This document shows positions 51,214 to 60,171 of a DNA stretch of 64,000 nucleotides, one piece after another. Numbering within the stretch: position 1 is the first letter of the stretch; each line of letters begins with the position of its first letter. Made by a program: the position numbers and the translations under genes. The stretch lies in assembly GCF_042433915.1 (NCBI RefSeq), contig NZ_JBHLUN010000006.1:186001-250000 (forward strand), written 5' to 3'. This DNA comes from Roseomonas elaeocarpi. GTDB taxonomy: Bacteria > Pseudomonadota > Alphaproteobacteria > Acetobacterales > Acetobacteraceae. The notes beneath the pieces were generated by a model. It was not told where the DNA came from and did not search any database. It saw nothing but the letters and a program-made list of their open reading frames with translations.

Positions 51214-53088
51214 ATGCACGCCTACCGCACCCATAACTGCGGCGCGCTGCGCGCCACCGACGCCGGCAGCACTGCCCGGCTTTCGGGCTGGGTGCATCGC
51301 AAGCGCGACCACGGGGGACTGCTCTTCCTCGACCTGCGCGACCATTTCGGCATCACCCAGTGCGTGGTGGCGCAGGGCTCGCCCGTGTTCGAGGCCGCCG
51401 ACGCCCTGCGCCCCGAGAGCGTGGTGACGTTGACCGGCGAGGTCGTGCTGCGCGAACCCTCTACCGTGAACCCCCGCCTGCCCACCGGCGAGGTCGAGCT
51501 GCGGGTGCGCGAGCTGGCGGTGCAGTCCGCGGCCGAGGTGCTGCCGATCCAGGTGGCGGGCGAGCAGGAATTCCCCGAGGACCTGCGCCTGCGCTACCGC
51601 TTCCTCGACCTGCGGCGTGAGAAGCAGCACCGCAACATCCTGCTCCGCGCCGGCGTGATCGCCTCGATCCGCAGGCGGATGATCGAGCAGGGCTTCGTCG
51701 AGTTCCAGACGCCGATCCTGACCGCGTCCTCGCCGGAAGGGGCGCGCGACTTCCTGGTGCCGGCGCGCAACCACCCGGGCAAGTTCTACGCGCTCCCCCA
51801 GGCGCCGCAGCAGTTCAAGCAGCTCTGCATGGTGGCGGGCTTCGACCGCTACTTCCAGATCGCGCCCTGCTTCCGCGACGAGGCCGCGCGCGCCGACCGC
51901 TCGCCGGGCGAGTTCTACCAGCTCGACTTCGAGATGAGCTTCGTCACCCAGGAAGACGTCTTCGCCGCGATCGAGCCGGTGATGGCGGGCGTGTTCCAGG
52001 AGTTCGGCAACGGGCGGAAGGTCACGGACACCCCGTTCCCGCGCATCGCCTATGACACGGCGATGCTGGAATACGGCTCCGACAAGCCGGACCTGCGCAA
52101 CCCCTTGAAGATCACCGACGTGACGGAGCCCTTCCGGGATTCCGGCTTCGGCCTGTTCAACAAGGTCGTGGCGGGTGGCGGCATCGTGCGCGCCATCCCG
52201 GCGCCGGGTGCGGCCGACAAGCCCCGCGGCTTCTTCGACAAGCTCAACGAATGGGCCCGCGCGCAGGGCGCCGGGGGCCTGGGCTACATCCAGTTCGCGG
52301 CCGACGGCGCCAAGGGCCCGATCGCCAAGAACCTGGAGCCCGAGCGCGTCGAGGCGATCCGGGCCGCCTGCAACCTCCAGCCCGGCGACGCGGTGTTCTT
52401 TGCCGCCGGCAAGAAGGATGAGACGCCGAAGTTCGCGGGCAAGGTCCGCACCAGGCTGGGCGAGGAGCTGGGCCTGATCGAGGGGGGCGAGTTCCGCTTC
52501 TGCTGGATCGTGGACTTCCCGATGTACGAGCTGAACGAGGAAACCGGGCTGATCGACTTCAGCCACAACCCGTTCTCCATGCCGCAGGGCGGGCTCGAGG
52601 CGCTGAACTCCATGGATCCGCTGGAGATCAAGGCCTTCCAGTACGACATCGTGTGCAACGGTATCGAACTGAGCTCGGGCGCCATCCGCAACCACCGTCC
52701 CGACATCATGATCCGCGCCTTCGAGATCGCCGGCTACTCGGCCGACGAGGTCGAGGCGCGCTTCGGCGGCATGCTCAACGCCTTCCGCTACGGCGCCCCG
52801 CCGCACGGCGGCTCGGCCCCGGGCATCGACCGCATGGTGATGCTGCTGGCCGACGAGCCCAACATCCGCGAGGTCATCCTGTTCCCGCTCAACCAGGGTG
52901 GCGAGGACCTGATGATGGGCGCGCCCGCGCCGGTGGAACCCGCGCGGCTGAAGGAGCTTTCCATCAGGCTCGACCTGCCGCCAGCCAAGCCTGCCGCCTC
53001 CGCGGGGGGCACGGTGCCGGGCGGGTCGTCACAGAAGGAAACACCGAAGGCTGCGCCCGAGGCTTCCGCCCCCAAGGCGAATGCCTAG
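51214..53088 (+). CDS. aspS: Aspartyl-tRNA synthetase
   Basis: A 624-residue class II synthetase charging tRNA-Asp (and possibly tRNA-Asn). The OB-fold amino domain reads LSGWVHRKRDHGGLLFLDLR. Motif 2 is FQIAPCFRDEAARADRSPGE with FYQLDFEMSF, the bacterial GAD insertion lies around 300-410, and motif 3 is GSAPGIDRMVMLLADEPNIR. The last 45 residues (from about LPPAKPAASAGG) are a low-complexity Pro/Ala/Lys tail beyond the usual end. A TTGACA at 51142 could be part of its promoter. It precedes eipB by 31 bases, so read-through is possible. Confidence 0.96.
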   Translation: MHAYRTHNCGALRATDAGSTARLSGWVHRKRDHGGLLFLDLRDHFGITQCVVAQGSPVFEAADALRPESVVTLTGEVVLREPSTVNPRLPTGEVELRVRELAVQSAAEVLPIQVAGEQEFPEDLRLRYRFLDLRREKQHRNILLRAGVIASIRRRMIEQGFVEFQTPILTASSPEGARDFLVPARNHPGKFYALPQAPQQFKQLCMVAGFDRYFQIAPCFRDEAARADRSPGEFYQLDFEMSFVTQEDVFAAIEPVMAGVFQEFGNGRKVTDTPFPRIAYDTAMLEYGSDKPDLRNPLKITDVTEPFRDSGFGLFNKVVAGGGIVRAIPAPGAADKPRGFFDKLNEWARAQGAGGLGYIQFAADGAKGPIAKNLEPERVEAIRAACNLQPGDAVFFAAGKKDETPKFAGKVRTRLGEELGLIEGGEFRFCWIVDFPMYELNEETGLIDFSHNPFSMPQGGLEALNSMDPLEIKAFQYDIVCNGIELSSGAIRNHRPDIMIRAFEIAGYSADEVEARFGGMLNAFRYGAPPHGGSAPGIDRMVMLLADEPNIREVILFPLNQGGEDLMMGAPAPVEPARLKELSIRLDLPPAKPAASAGGTVPGGSSQKETPKAAPEASAPKANA

Positions 53089-53119
53089 ATAGGCGTTGGC
53101 TGTTCACAAGGATCACCTG

Positions 53120-54034
53120 ATGCGCCTGCGTCACGTTTCTACCCTCGCCATCGCTTTGATGGCGGGGCCGGCGTTCGCCCAGGCGCCCGTCGCTCCGCAG
53201 GCCGCCCCTCCTGCGGCCTCCGGCGTCGCCCAACCTGGCGCGGCTCAGCCCGGCGCAGCGCCGGCCGGCGCTGCGCACCCCGAGCACATCCCGGGGGCTG
53301 AAGCGATGGCGGCGCATCGCGCGGCCTATCGGCTGACGCTGGACCGCACCCGCGAGAACAGCGACATCATGGGCGTCCAGGGCGCCATGCTGTTCGAGGT
53401 GCTCGATGCCTGCGAGGGCTGGACCACGCGCCAGCGCCTGACGCTGCAGATCATCAACCGTGACGGGCAGCAGGTCGAAACGGCGTCGGACTACTCGACC
53501 TACGAGAGCAAGGACGGCCACACCCTGCGCTTCTCGATGACGCAGAGCAGCGGCGGCGCCGTCAGCCAGCGCGTCGAGGGCGAGGCGACGCGATCGGCCG
53601 ACGGTTCGGGCACCATCCATTACGAGCAGCCCGAGAAGAAGGACGTGGCCATGCCGGCGGGCACGCTCTTTCCGATGATGCACACCATCCACGCCATCGA
53701 CGCGGTGCGCAGCGGCAAGAAGCTGATGCTGGCGCCGCTGATGGACGGCACCGACGAGGACGGGGCGCAGGACAGCAGCACCTTCCTGCTCGGCTGGAAC
53801 GCGCAGGGCCCCGCCAGCCCCCGCTTCCCGCTGCTGGCGAACCTGCCCAGCGGCCGGATGCGGATCTCCTTCTTCGGCAAGGACGGCAACGGCAGCGGCG
53901 CCGCGACGCCCGACTACGAGGTCGGCCTGCGCTACTACAGCAACGGCGTGGCCGACGACATGAAGATGGACTTCGGCGAGTTCACCGTGAACGGCGTGCT
54001 GGAAAAGCTGGACGCCATTCCGTCGCACTGCTGA
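53120..54034 (+). CDS. eipB: EipB-like (DUF1849) envelope integrity protein
   Basis: A 304-residue periplasmic protein of the EipB/DUF1849 family found in alphaproteobacteria. A signal (LAIALMAGPAFAQ) is followed by a Pro/Ala spacer, then HRAAYRLTLDRTRENSDIMG, the DACEGWTTRQRL segment with one conserved Cys, HTLRFSMTQSSGG, and the C-terminal Cys in IPSHC. In Brucella EipB such a Cys pair forms a disulfide that stabilises the beta-spiral fold. The ATG at 53120 has AAGGA seven bases upstream; an earlier in-frame start adds eight residues before the signal. Confidence 0.88.
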   Translation: MRLRHVSTLAIALMAGPAFAQAPVAPQAAPPAASGVAQPGAAQPGAAPAGAAHPEHIPGAEAMAAHRAAYRLTLDRTRENSDIMGVQGAMLFEVLDACEGWTTRQRLTLQIINRDGQQVETASDYSTYESKDGHTLRFSMTQSSGGAVSQRVEGEATRSADGSGTIHYEQPEKKDVAMPAGTLFPMMHTIHAIDAVRSGKKLMLAPLMDGTDEDGAQDSSTFLLGWNAQGPASPRFPLLANLPSGRMRISFFGKDGNGSGAATPDYEVGLRYYSNGVADDMKMDFGEFTVNGVLEKLDAIPSHC

Positions 54035-54044
54035 TCGCGCCTGG

Positions 54045-54068
54045 CCGGAGGGAGCATGATCCCTCCGG
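54045..54068. terminator. Bidirectional hairpin between eipB and fliP
   Basis: CCGGAGGGA and TCCCTCCGG form a perfect 9-bp stem with loop GCATGA, between two convergent genes. No U-tract on either side. Confidence 0.55.
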
Positions 54069-54083
54069 TCCACAGGGGCTGCG

Positions 54084-54827
54084 CTAGTTCGCGAAGCCCT
54101 GCACGAGGCTGCCCGCCACCAGCCGCCAGCCATCCACGATCACGAAGAAGATGATCTTGAACGGCAGCGCCACGGCGCTGGGCGGCAGCATCATCATGCC
54201 CAGTGACATCAGCAGCGACGCCACCACGAGGTCGATCACCAGGAAGGGCAGGAACAACAGGAAGCCGATCTCGAAGGAGCGCCGCAGCTCGCTCACCAGG
54301 AAGGCCGGAACCAGGGCCCGCCAGGGCGCCGCCGCAGGTTCCGAGGGCGGAAGCCGACCCATATCGAGGAACAGCGCGAGGTCGTTGTCGCGCACATTCG
54401 CCGCCATGAAGGCGCGGAACGGCTCGGCGGAGCGTTGCAGCCCCTCCATCTCGTTGATCTGGCCCTGGATCATCGGCTGCAGCCCGCTCTCCCAGGACCG
54501 CTCCATCGCCGGCTGCATCACGAAAAAGGTCAGGAACAGCGACAGCCCCACCAGCACGGTGTTGGGTGGCACGCCCGAAGCGCCGATGGCGGAGCGCAGC
54601 AGGCTCAGCACGATGGTGATGCGCGTAAACGCCGTCACCATCACCAGCAGCGAGGGCGCCAGCGACAGCAGTCCGATCAGCGCCGTCAGCTGCACCAGCC
54701 GCGAGGTCGCCCCCGCCTGTCCCGAGGCGCCCAGGTCGATCGACACCGACTGCGCCGCGGCGGGGATTGCCAGCACGGGCAGCAGCAGCAGCGACGCCAC
54801 CAGCACCCACCGGTAACGCGGGCTCAC
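54084..54827 (-). CDS. fliP: Flagellar export protein FliP
   Basis: A 247-residue core protein of the flagellar type III export gate. A signal-like amino segment is followed by LIGLLSLAPSLLVMVTAFTR, ITIVLSLLRSAIG, and the C-terminal pair LVPAFLVSELRRSFEIGFLL and SLLMSLGMMMLPPSAVALPF with KIIFFVIVDGW. All are FliP signatures. The GTG at 54827 overlaps the fliO stop as GTGA; a GTG three codons upstream is the alternative. Unlike in enterics, it is on the opposite strand to fliQ/fliR. Confidence 0.95.
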   Translation of the reverse strand: MSPRYRWVLVASLLLLPVLAIPAAAQSVSIDLGASGQAGATSRLVQLTALIGLLSLAPSLLVMVTAFTRITIVLSLLRSAIGASGVPPNTVLVGLSLFLTFFVMQPAMERSWESGLQPMIQGQINEMEGLQRSAEPFRAFMAANVRDNDLALFLDMGRLPPSEPAAAPWRALVPAFLVSELRRSFEIGFLLFLPFLVIDLVVASLLMSLGMMMLPPSAVALPFKIIFFVIVDGWRLVAGSLVQGFAN

Positions 54828-55072
54828 GGCAGCCACCCCACCACGCTGTCCTGCGTGCCGCCGGTGAGCAGCAGCACCTCACGCCCGTCCACCCGCACCA
54901 GGATCAGCCGCCGCCGCGTATCCAGCACGGCGCTCTCCTGGATCGCGATCCGCTTGCCAGGGCCGCCTTGCGCCAGCCCGGCGAAGCGCGCGCCGCGCGC
55001 GAGGAGCCACAACAGCCCCAGGATACCCAGCAGGGCCCCCGCGCTGAGCAGCAGTGTCGAGGTCGAAAGCAT
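54824..55072 (-). CDS. fliO: FliO-like flagellar protein
   Basis: An 82-residue protein with one N-terminal membrane helix (STLLLSAGALLGILGLLWLL) and a short cytoplasmic part, RIAIQESAVLDTRRRLILVR, VDGREVLLLTGGTQDSVVGW, that matches the FliO C-terminal region. FliO helps assemble the FliP ring. It overlaps fliP by four bases. The small size is usual for alphaproteobacteria. Confidence 0.85.
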   Translation of the reverse strand: MLSTSTLLLSAGALLGILGLLWLLARGARFAGLAQGGPGKRIAIQESAVLDTRRRLILVRVDGREVLLLTGGTQDSVVGWLP

Positions 55073-55112
55073 GTTCCATCGCGGCCTTTTGCCAGCAGGA
55101 AGGAAAGCGGGT

Positions 55113-55367
55113 TCAGCGGCGCAGCTGCGCCTCCAGCCCCACGGTCTGTTCGAGCAGCAGCGCCAGGTCATCGCGCAGGGCACTGCCATCCGCCGCGGGC
55201 AGCGCCAGGGCGGCGGCGCAGATCCGCACCACCTCCCCATCGAGGCCCGCGAGATCGATGGCGCGCCCGTGCCGCAGCAGCGCGTCGGCCACCGTCAGCG
55301 TGCCCTGCATCGCCTGGATGGCCGCACGCACCGCGTCGCGATGCTGTTGGGGCTGGTTGTTCTGCAT
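55113..55367 (-). CDS. Small hypothetical protein in flagellar operon
   Basis: An 84-residue, probably all-helical cytoplasmic protein (RDAVRAAIQAMQGTLTVADA, LRHGRAIDLAGLDGEVVRIC, LRDDLALLLEQTVGLEAQLR). It has no signal or membrane segment. It leads the fliO-fliP operon by 40 bases and is divergent from flgB, so a flagellar role is likely, perhaps a small chaperone or regulator. I know no name for it. Confidence 0.65.
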   Translation of the reverse strand: MQNNQPQQHRDAVRAAIQAMQGTLTVADALLRHGRAIDLAGLDGEVVRICAAALALPAADGSALRDDLALLLEQTVGLEAQLRR

Positions 55368-55509
55368 CGGGGCCAGCCTGCGCCCGCAATCCTTGCCAAC
55401 CGGTTTCCGCCGCCTCGTTTCGTTCCTCCTTTCCATCTGTCGCGCCGGGATGGGTCCGAACCGTCGCGCCGTTGACGGAGCCTTCATCTCTCGACGGCAC
55501 AGTGCCGGC

Positions 55510-55899
55510 ATGGACCCGACGCGCAACGATCCTCTTGCCTTGGCCGAACAACGGCTGCGCTGGCTGGACCGCCGGCAATCGGTGCTGGCGCAGAACATCG
55601 CCAATGCCGACACGCCGCATTACCGCGCGCGCGACGTCACCCCCTTTGCCGAGGTCCTGGCAGGCACCGCCGGACCGGCGCTGGCCGCCACCCAGGCCGG
55701 GCACATCCAGCCGAGCGGGGCGGGGCAGGGGCGCGTGGTGTCGGACCGCCGCGCGACCGAGGAAGCGCCGGACGGCAACGCCGTTTCGCTGGAGGATCAG
55801 GCCCTGAAGGTCGCCGAGACCGACACGGCGCACCAGCTCGCCACCGGGCTGCGCAATTCCTGGATGGGTATGTTCCGCACCGCCCTCGGGCAGCGGTAA
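55510..55899 (+). CDS. flgB: Flagellar basal-body rod protein FlgB
   Basis: A 129-residue proximal rod protein. RLRWLDRRQSVLAQNIANAD and TPHYRARDVTPF are the FlgB amino signature, and the C-terminal helix is LEDQALKVAETDTAHQLATG with MGMFRTALGQ. It is the first of six plus-strand flagellar genes. The promoter should lie in the 142 bases between it and the divergent small gene. Confidence 0.94.
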   Translation: MDPTRNDPLALAEQRLRWLDRRQSVLAQNIANADTPHYRARDVTPFAEVLAGTAGPALAATQAGHIQPSGAGQGRVVSDRRATEEAPDGNAVSLEDQALKVAETDTAHQLATGLRNSWMGMFRTALGQR

Positions 55900-55911
55900 G
55901 GGAGGATCGCC

Positions 55912-56322
55912 GTGGACCTCGACCGCGCGCTGCGCATCTCGGCCGCCGGCATGAGCGTGCAGTCCACCCGGCTGCGCGTGGTGGCGGAGAATCTGGCCAA
56001 TCGCGACAGCACCGGCAACGCGCCGGGCGCCGATCCCTATCGCCGCAAGACCGTGACCTTCAGCAACAGCGTCGACCGCGCCACCGGCGAGGAAAGCGTG
56101 CGGGTGTCGCGCGTCGGCACCGACGCGGCCGAGTTCCCTACGCGCTACGAGCCCTCGCACCCGGCCGCCGACGCGCAGGGCTACGTCCGCACCCCCAACG
56201 TCAACAGCTTCGTGGAGATGATGGACATGCGGGAGGCCAACCGCTCCTACAGCGCCAACCTCAGCGTGCTGGAAACCACGCGCGGGATGCTGACGCGCAC
56301 GATCGAGGCGCTGCGCGGATGA
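55912..56322 (+). CDS. flgC: Flagellar basal-body rod protein FlgC
   Basis: A 136-residue rod protein. The start is a GTG, 12 bases after flgB, with GGGAGGATCG upstream. RISAAGMSVQSTRLRVVAEN, PYRRKTVTFSN, GYVRTPNVNSFVEMMDMREA and the C-terminal NRSYSANLSVLETTRGMLTR are characteristic. It overlaps fliE by four bases. Confidence 0.95.
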   Translation: MDLDRALRISAAGMSVQSTRLRVVAENLANRDSTGNAPGADPYRRKTVTFSNSVDRATGEESVRVSRVGTDAAEFPTRYEPSHPAADAQGYVRTPNVNSFVEMMDMREANRSYSANLSVLETTRGMLTRTIEALRG

Positions 56323-56633
56323 CCGGCTCGGTCGGCGCCGTCAGCACCGCGCTCTCGGCCTATCGCGCGGCAACGCAGCCGGGCGGGGACGCCACTGCCG
56401 GCGTCACTGGCACGGCGGACAGCTTCGGCTCGGTGCTGACCCGCGCCATGCAGGGCGCGGTGGAGGCCGGGCACCAGGCCGACACGGCGTCCACCCAGGC
56501 GCTGACGGGGCAGGGCAGCGTCACCGACGTGGTGCTCGCCGTGTCCAAGGCGGAGCTCACGCTGCAAACGGCGGTGGCGGTGCGCGACAAGGTCGTGGCC
56601 GCCTACCAGGACATCATGCGGATGCCGATCTGA
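56319..56633 (+). CDS. fliE: Flagellar hook-basal body protein FliE
   Basis: A 104-residue protein that joins the MS ring to the rod. The C-terminal FliE signature is VVLAVSKAELTLQTAVAVRD and KVVAAYQDIMRMPI. The ATG overlaps the flgC stop as ATGA. The amino half is a flexible Gly/Thr-rich stretch. There is a 44-base gap to fliQ. Confidence 0.94.
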   Translation: MTGSVGAVSTALSAYRAATQPGGDATAGVTGTADSFGSVLTRAMQGAVEAGHQADTASTQALTGQGSVTDVVLAVSKAELTLQTAVAVRDKVVAAYQDIMRMPI

Positions 56634-56677
56634 CCCCTTCGGCATCGTGGCAAGCCCCCAGGACGGAGGATGCGACG

Positions 56678-56953
56678 GTGGAAAGTGACGTGCTGTCGGG
56701 CGCGCTGCGCGAAACCCTCTGGGTGGCGGTGCAGCTCGCGGGGCCGCTGCTCGGCGCGATGCTGGCGGCGGGCCTCGTGGTCGCGCTGTTCCAGGCGATG
56801 ACCCAGGTGCAGGAGGCCTCGCTGGCCTTTCTGCCCAAGCTCGCGGTGTGCGGCGGCGGGCTGCTGCTGCTGGGCCCCTTCATGGTGGGGGTCCTGCGCG
56901 CCTACGCGACTGGCCTGTTCGACCGGATGGTGGCCCTGGGCGGCGCGGGCTGA
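56678..56953 (+). CDS. fliQ: Flagellar export protein FliQ
   Basis: A 91-residue two-helix membrane protein of the export gate. LWVAVQLAGPLLGAMLAAGL, VALFQAMTQVQEASLAFLPK and a second helix LLLLGPFMVGVLRAYATGLF fit FliQ fully. The start is a GTG. It ends five bases before fliR. Confidence 0.95.
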   Translation: MESDVLSGALRETLWVAVQLAGPLLGAMLAAGLVVALFQAMTQVQEASLAFLPKLAVCGGGLLLLGPFMVGVLRAYATGLFDRMVALGGAG

Positions 56954-56958
56954 CCTTC

Positions 56959-57735
56959 GTGTCGGAAGCGGAGTTCCTGGCGCGTCTGCCGTCGCTGGCC
57001 TTCGCGGCGGTGCTGCTTTTCGCCCGCATGGGCGCCGCCACCATGGTGCTGCCCGGCCTGGGCGAGAGCGAGATCCCCGCCCGCGTCCGCCTGCTCCTGG
57101 GCCTGGCGCTGGTGCCGCTGCTGCTGCCGGTGCTGGGCGACGTGCTGCCGGCGGAACCCCCGGGCGTCCCGGCGCTTCTGCGCCTCCTCGTGCTGGAGGT
57201 TCTGACCGGCCTTTGGCTCGGCGGTCTCGCCCGCGTGGCCTCGCTGGCCTTGGCCGCGGGGCTGCAGGTGGTGGCGATCGTGATGGGCATCGCCTCGGTG
57301 CTGGCGCCCGACACGCAGATGGGCGCGCAGGCGGCGGTGCTCGGGCGGCTGGGCAGCCTCGCCACGGCGGTGCTGCTGTTCTCGACCGGGCTCTACGCCG
57401 TGCCGCTGCAGGCGCTGGCCGGCAGCTACGCGGTGCTGCCGCCGGGCGCGCCCTGGCCGGCGGGCGAGGCTGCCGAGGCCTGGCTGGCGGCCGGTGCCGG
57501 TATGCTGGAACTGGCGCTGCGCCTGGCCGCGCCCTTCGTTCTCGCGGGCTTCCTGGTCAACCTCGCCAGCGGGTTGCTGTCGCGCGTGGCGCCGCAGGTG
57601 CAGGTCAACGTGCTGGTGGCGCCGGGGCAGATCCTGGGCGGCATGGCGCTGCTGGCGATCCTGGCCGGGCCGCTGCTGGCGGCCTTCCTTGACGCGCTGC
57701 GGCAGGGCTGGGCCAGCCTGCCCGGTCTCGGCTGA
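56959..57735 (+). CDS. fliR: Flagellar export protein FliR
   Basis: A 258-residue membrane protein of the export gate with several hydrophobic segments. SLAFAAVLLFARMGAATMVL, GESEIPARVRLLLGLALVPL and PQVQVNVLVAPGQILGGMAL are FliR features. The GTG start lies five bases past the fliQ stop. It is followed by flhB after nine bases. Confidence 0.94.
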   Translation: MSEAEFLARLPSLAFAAVLLFARMGAATMVLPGLGESEIPARVRLLLGLALVPLLLPVLGDVLPAEPPGVPALLRLLVLEVLTGLWLGGLARVASLALAAGLQVVAIVMGIASVLAPDTQMGAQAAVLGRLGSLATAVLLFSTGLYAVPLQALAGSYAVLPPGAPWPAGEAAEAWLAAGAGMLELALRLAAPFVLAGFLVNLASGLLSRVAPQVQVNVLVAPGQILGGMALLAILAGPLLAAFLDALRQGWASLPGLG

Positions 57736-57744
57736 GGCCGAGCC

Positions 57745-58779
57745 GTGGCGGGCGATTCGGAGGCCGAGGACCGGACGGAAGCCCCGACTCCCCGGCGCCT
57801 GCAGAAGGCGCGCGAGGAGGGGCAGGTTCCCCTGTCGCACGATGCCGCCTCGGTGGCGGCGCTGGCGCTGGCGGCGGTGGCGATCACCACCCTGCTGCCC
57901 CAGGCCGGCACCGAGATGATGCGCGCCATGCGCGGGCTGCTGGCGCAGTCCTCCACCCTGGCCCCGGGCGAGGCCTGGGGGCTGCTGCGCCCGGCGCTGC
58001 TGGCGGTGCTGCCGGTGGCGGGCGCTGCTGCGCTCGGCGGTGTGGCGGCGACGCTGGCGCAGACGGGCGGGATGTTCAGCGCGCGCGGGCTGACGCCGCA
58101 ATTATCGCGCCTGTCGCCGCTCTCCGGCCTGAAGCGCCTGTTCGGGATCCAGGGCGGGGTGCAGCTGCTCCGCGCGGTGCTCAAGCTCGTGGTGGTGGCT
58201 GCCGCGCTCTGGGCGGTGCTGCCCGCCCCGACCGTCCTGCGCGACGCGCTGCTGATGCCGCCGGGTGTTCTGGGCGGGCTGATGTCCGCGGAGCTCGAGC
58301 GGCTGTTGCTCGCCACGCTGGCGGCGCTCGTGGTGCTGGCGGGTGCCGATTTCGCCTGGGTCCGCTTCCGACACCTGCGGCAGCTGCGCATGAGCCGCGA
58401 GGACCTGAAGGAGGAACACAAGGACAGCGAGGGCGATCCCCACATCAAGGCCAAGCGCCGGCAGCTGCAGCAGCAGGCCTCGCGCAAGCGCATGATGGCG
58501 GCGGTGCCCAAGGCGGCGGTGGTGGTGACCAACCCGACGCACTACGCCGTGGCGCTGGCTTACGAGAAGGGCGGCGGCGCGCCGCGCATCGTGGCCAAGG
58601 GCGTGGACGCCATGGCCGCGCGCATCCGCGAGGCGGCACGCGACGCTGGCGTGCCGCTGATGGCCAACCCGCCGCTGGCACGTGCCCTCTACAAGATCGA
58701 GCTCGACACCGAGATCCCGCCAGAGCACTACGCCGCGGTGGCCGAGATCATCGCCTTCGTGTGGCGCCGCCGGGGTTGA
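57745..58779 (+). CDS. flhB: Flagellar export switch protein FlhB
   Basis: A 344-residue membrane protein that sets substrate specificity of the export gate. The amino end is EDRTEAPTPRRLQKAREEGQ, four membrane segments follow, then a charged linker MSREDLKEEHKDSEGDPHIK and the autocleavage site NPTH at about residue 263 (VVTNPTHYAVALAYEKGG). The C-terminal end VAEIIAFVWRRRG is intact. The start is GTG. It closes the plus-strand flagellar operon. Confidence 0.96.
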   Translation: MAGDSEAEDRTEAPTPRRLQKAREEGQVPLSHDAASVAALALAAVAITTLLPQAGTEMMRAMRGLLAQSSTLAPGEAWGLLRPALLAVLPVAGAAALGGVAATLAQTGGMFSARGLTPQLSRLSPLSGLKRLFGIQGGVQLLRAVLKLVVVAAALWAVLPAPTVLRDALLMPPGVLGGLMSAELERLLLATLAALVVLAGADFAWVRFRHLRQLRMSREDLKEEHKDSEGDPHIKAKRRQLQQQASRKRMMAAVPKAAVVVTNPTHYAVALAYEKGGGAPRIVAKGVDAMAARIREAARDAGVPLMANPPLARALYKIELDTEIPPEHYAAVAEIIAFVWRRRG

Positions 58780-58816
58780 GGCGCCGGGCTGAGGCGCCGG
58801 AGCCCAAGCCCTCCGC

Positions 58817-60127
58817 TTACCGTTCCGTTGGCTGCGGCATCGGTCCCGGCACGTGGCCGCTGCGCAGTGCCCGCGCCGTTTCCTGCGCCAGCCGCAGGTA
58901 CCAGTCCGCCGGCAGCGCGCAGCCATCCGCGTCGCGCGACAGGAACAGCGGCTGCCCCCGCGCGTCGGCGGGCACGTCGGCCCGGAAGGGCATCATCGCC
59001 GTGCCCTCGTCGGCCTCGTCAAACTGCCCGGCCTGCAGCATCGTCACCCCGGCGCCGAGGAGGCTGCGGACCTGGTGCCAGTAGAAGTCGCCGCAGCGGC
59101 GGGGGATCTGGTTCACCGGCCCATGGTTTCCGGCCAGGGTCTTCAGGTTCATGGCCGAGAATCCCGGCATCGCCACCGGCATGTAGCCGATCCCCAGCCG
59201 CCGCGTTTCCGCGAGGTCGGGGATCACGTAATCCCGCAGGAAGCGGTCAGCCCCGGCATCGTCGGTGAAGGCCCCGACAGGCCAGGGCCTGATGATGTCG
59301 AGGGAACGGTAGATCGCCGCCCATTCCGGTTCCTTGCGGGACGCCGCGCCCAGCGTCCGCCAGCCCGCTCCCACGCCGCCCATCACCGTCAGCGGCCCGG
59401 TGGCGCGCAGGCCTTCCAGCAGCGCCCGGGCATGCGCCGCGTCGAAGTGGATGCCCGGCGTGCCCAGGCCGAAGATGTCGATCACCGGCTTGCCGCGGTG
59501 GCGCTGCCAGCCCGGCCGGTCGAGCAGCCCTTCGGCCCGCAGCCGCCGCAGGTCCTCCACCACTGCGTCGACCTTGTCCTGCGACAGGTCCGTCAGGTCG
59601 TAGGAGACGAAGGCGTGTCGCCCGTGCAGCTCCGCCGCGTCGAGCGCCAGCCGCAGCGTGCGGTCCGTGGCCGCGAAGGGCGGCGTGCCGATGCCGATGG
59701 CGAAGCGCGCCACCATCGCCGCGCCGATGCCGTAGCGCTGCATCCAGGCGAAATGCGTGTCCAGCGTCGCCGGCCGCAGCTGCGAGAAGACCTGGATCAC
59801 CTTGCCTTGCGCGTCGCGCAGCGGCGTGTCGCAGCGCGCGGCCTCCGGCATTCCCGACACGTCGGGCAGCATGTCTACGCTGGCCCGCGGCGGCTGGTTG
59901 TTTGGCTGCTCACGCATCCAGTGCCCCCAGCGGCCCAGGCTTTCCGGGTCGTCGGGGCAGCCGAACCAGCCCTGGTAGCCCATGATCACGGTGCCATCGA
60001 GGCCCTCGGCCCGCGCCACCCCGATCAGCCCCAGCCCGGGCAGCCCCGGGGCGCCGAACCCCGGCAGCCCTGCTCCCGTCAGGCCCACCAGCAGGGCCAT
60101 CACGGTCCAGATGTTGCGTCCCCGCAT
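58817..60127 (-). CDS. Exported GH99/GH71-like protein
   Basis: A 436-residue exported protein. After a signal-like hydrophobic segment (IWTVMALLVGLTGAGLPGFG) the mature part starts VIMGYQGWFGCPDD, then SLGRWGHWMREQ, HFAWMQRYGIGAAMVARFAI, KPVIDIFGLGTPGIHFD and DIIRPWPVGAFTDDAGADRF. This is the layout of GH99/GH71-type barrel proteins that act on mannan-like or alpha-glucan chains. The two carboxylates cannot be fixed by eye. The ATG at 60127 is favoured by GAGGGCGAGG; one five codons upstream is possible. It lies as an insertion between the flhB and cckA-like genes. Confidence 0.72.
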   Translation of the reverse strand: MRGRNIWTVMALLVGLTGAGLPGFGAPGLPGLGLIGVARAEGLDGTVIMGYQGWFGCPDDPESLGRWGHWMREQPNNQPPRASVDMLPDVSGMPEAARCDTPLRDAQGKVIQVFSQLRPATLDTHFAWMQRYGIGAAMVARFAIGIGTPPFAATDRTLRLALDAAELHGRHAFVSYDLTDLSQDKVDAVVEDLRRLRAEGLLDRPGWQRHRGKPVIDIFGLGTPGIHFDAAHARALLEGLRATGPLTVMGGVGAGWRTLGAASRKEPEWAAIYRSLDIIRPWPVGAFTDDAGADRFLRDYVIPDLAETRRLGIGYMPVAMPGFSAMNLKTLAGNHGPVNQIPRRCGDFYWHQVRSLLGAGVTMLQAGQFDEADEGTAMMPFRADVPADARGQPLFLSRDADGCALPADWYLRLAQETARALRSGHVPGPMPQPTER

Positions 60128-60171
60128 CCTCGCCCTCACCATGCGTCGGCGAATAGAGTGGGAGTCGGGGC

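Noticed and set aside
55385..55410. Sigma-54 promoter (GGTTGGCAAGGATTGC on minus) before the fliO-side operon
   Set aside because: The GG and GC elements are two bases too close for the -24/-12 spacing, so it is not a valid match.
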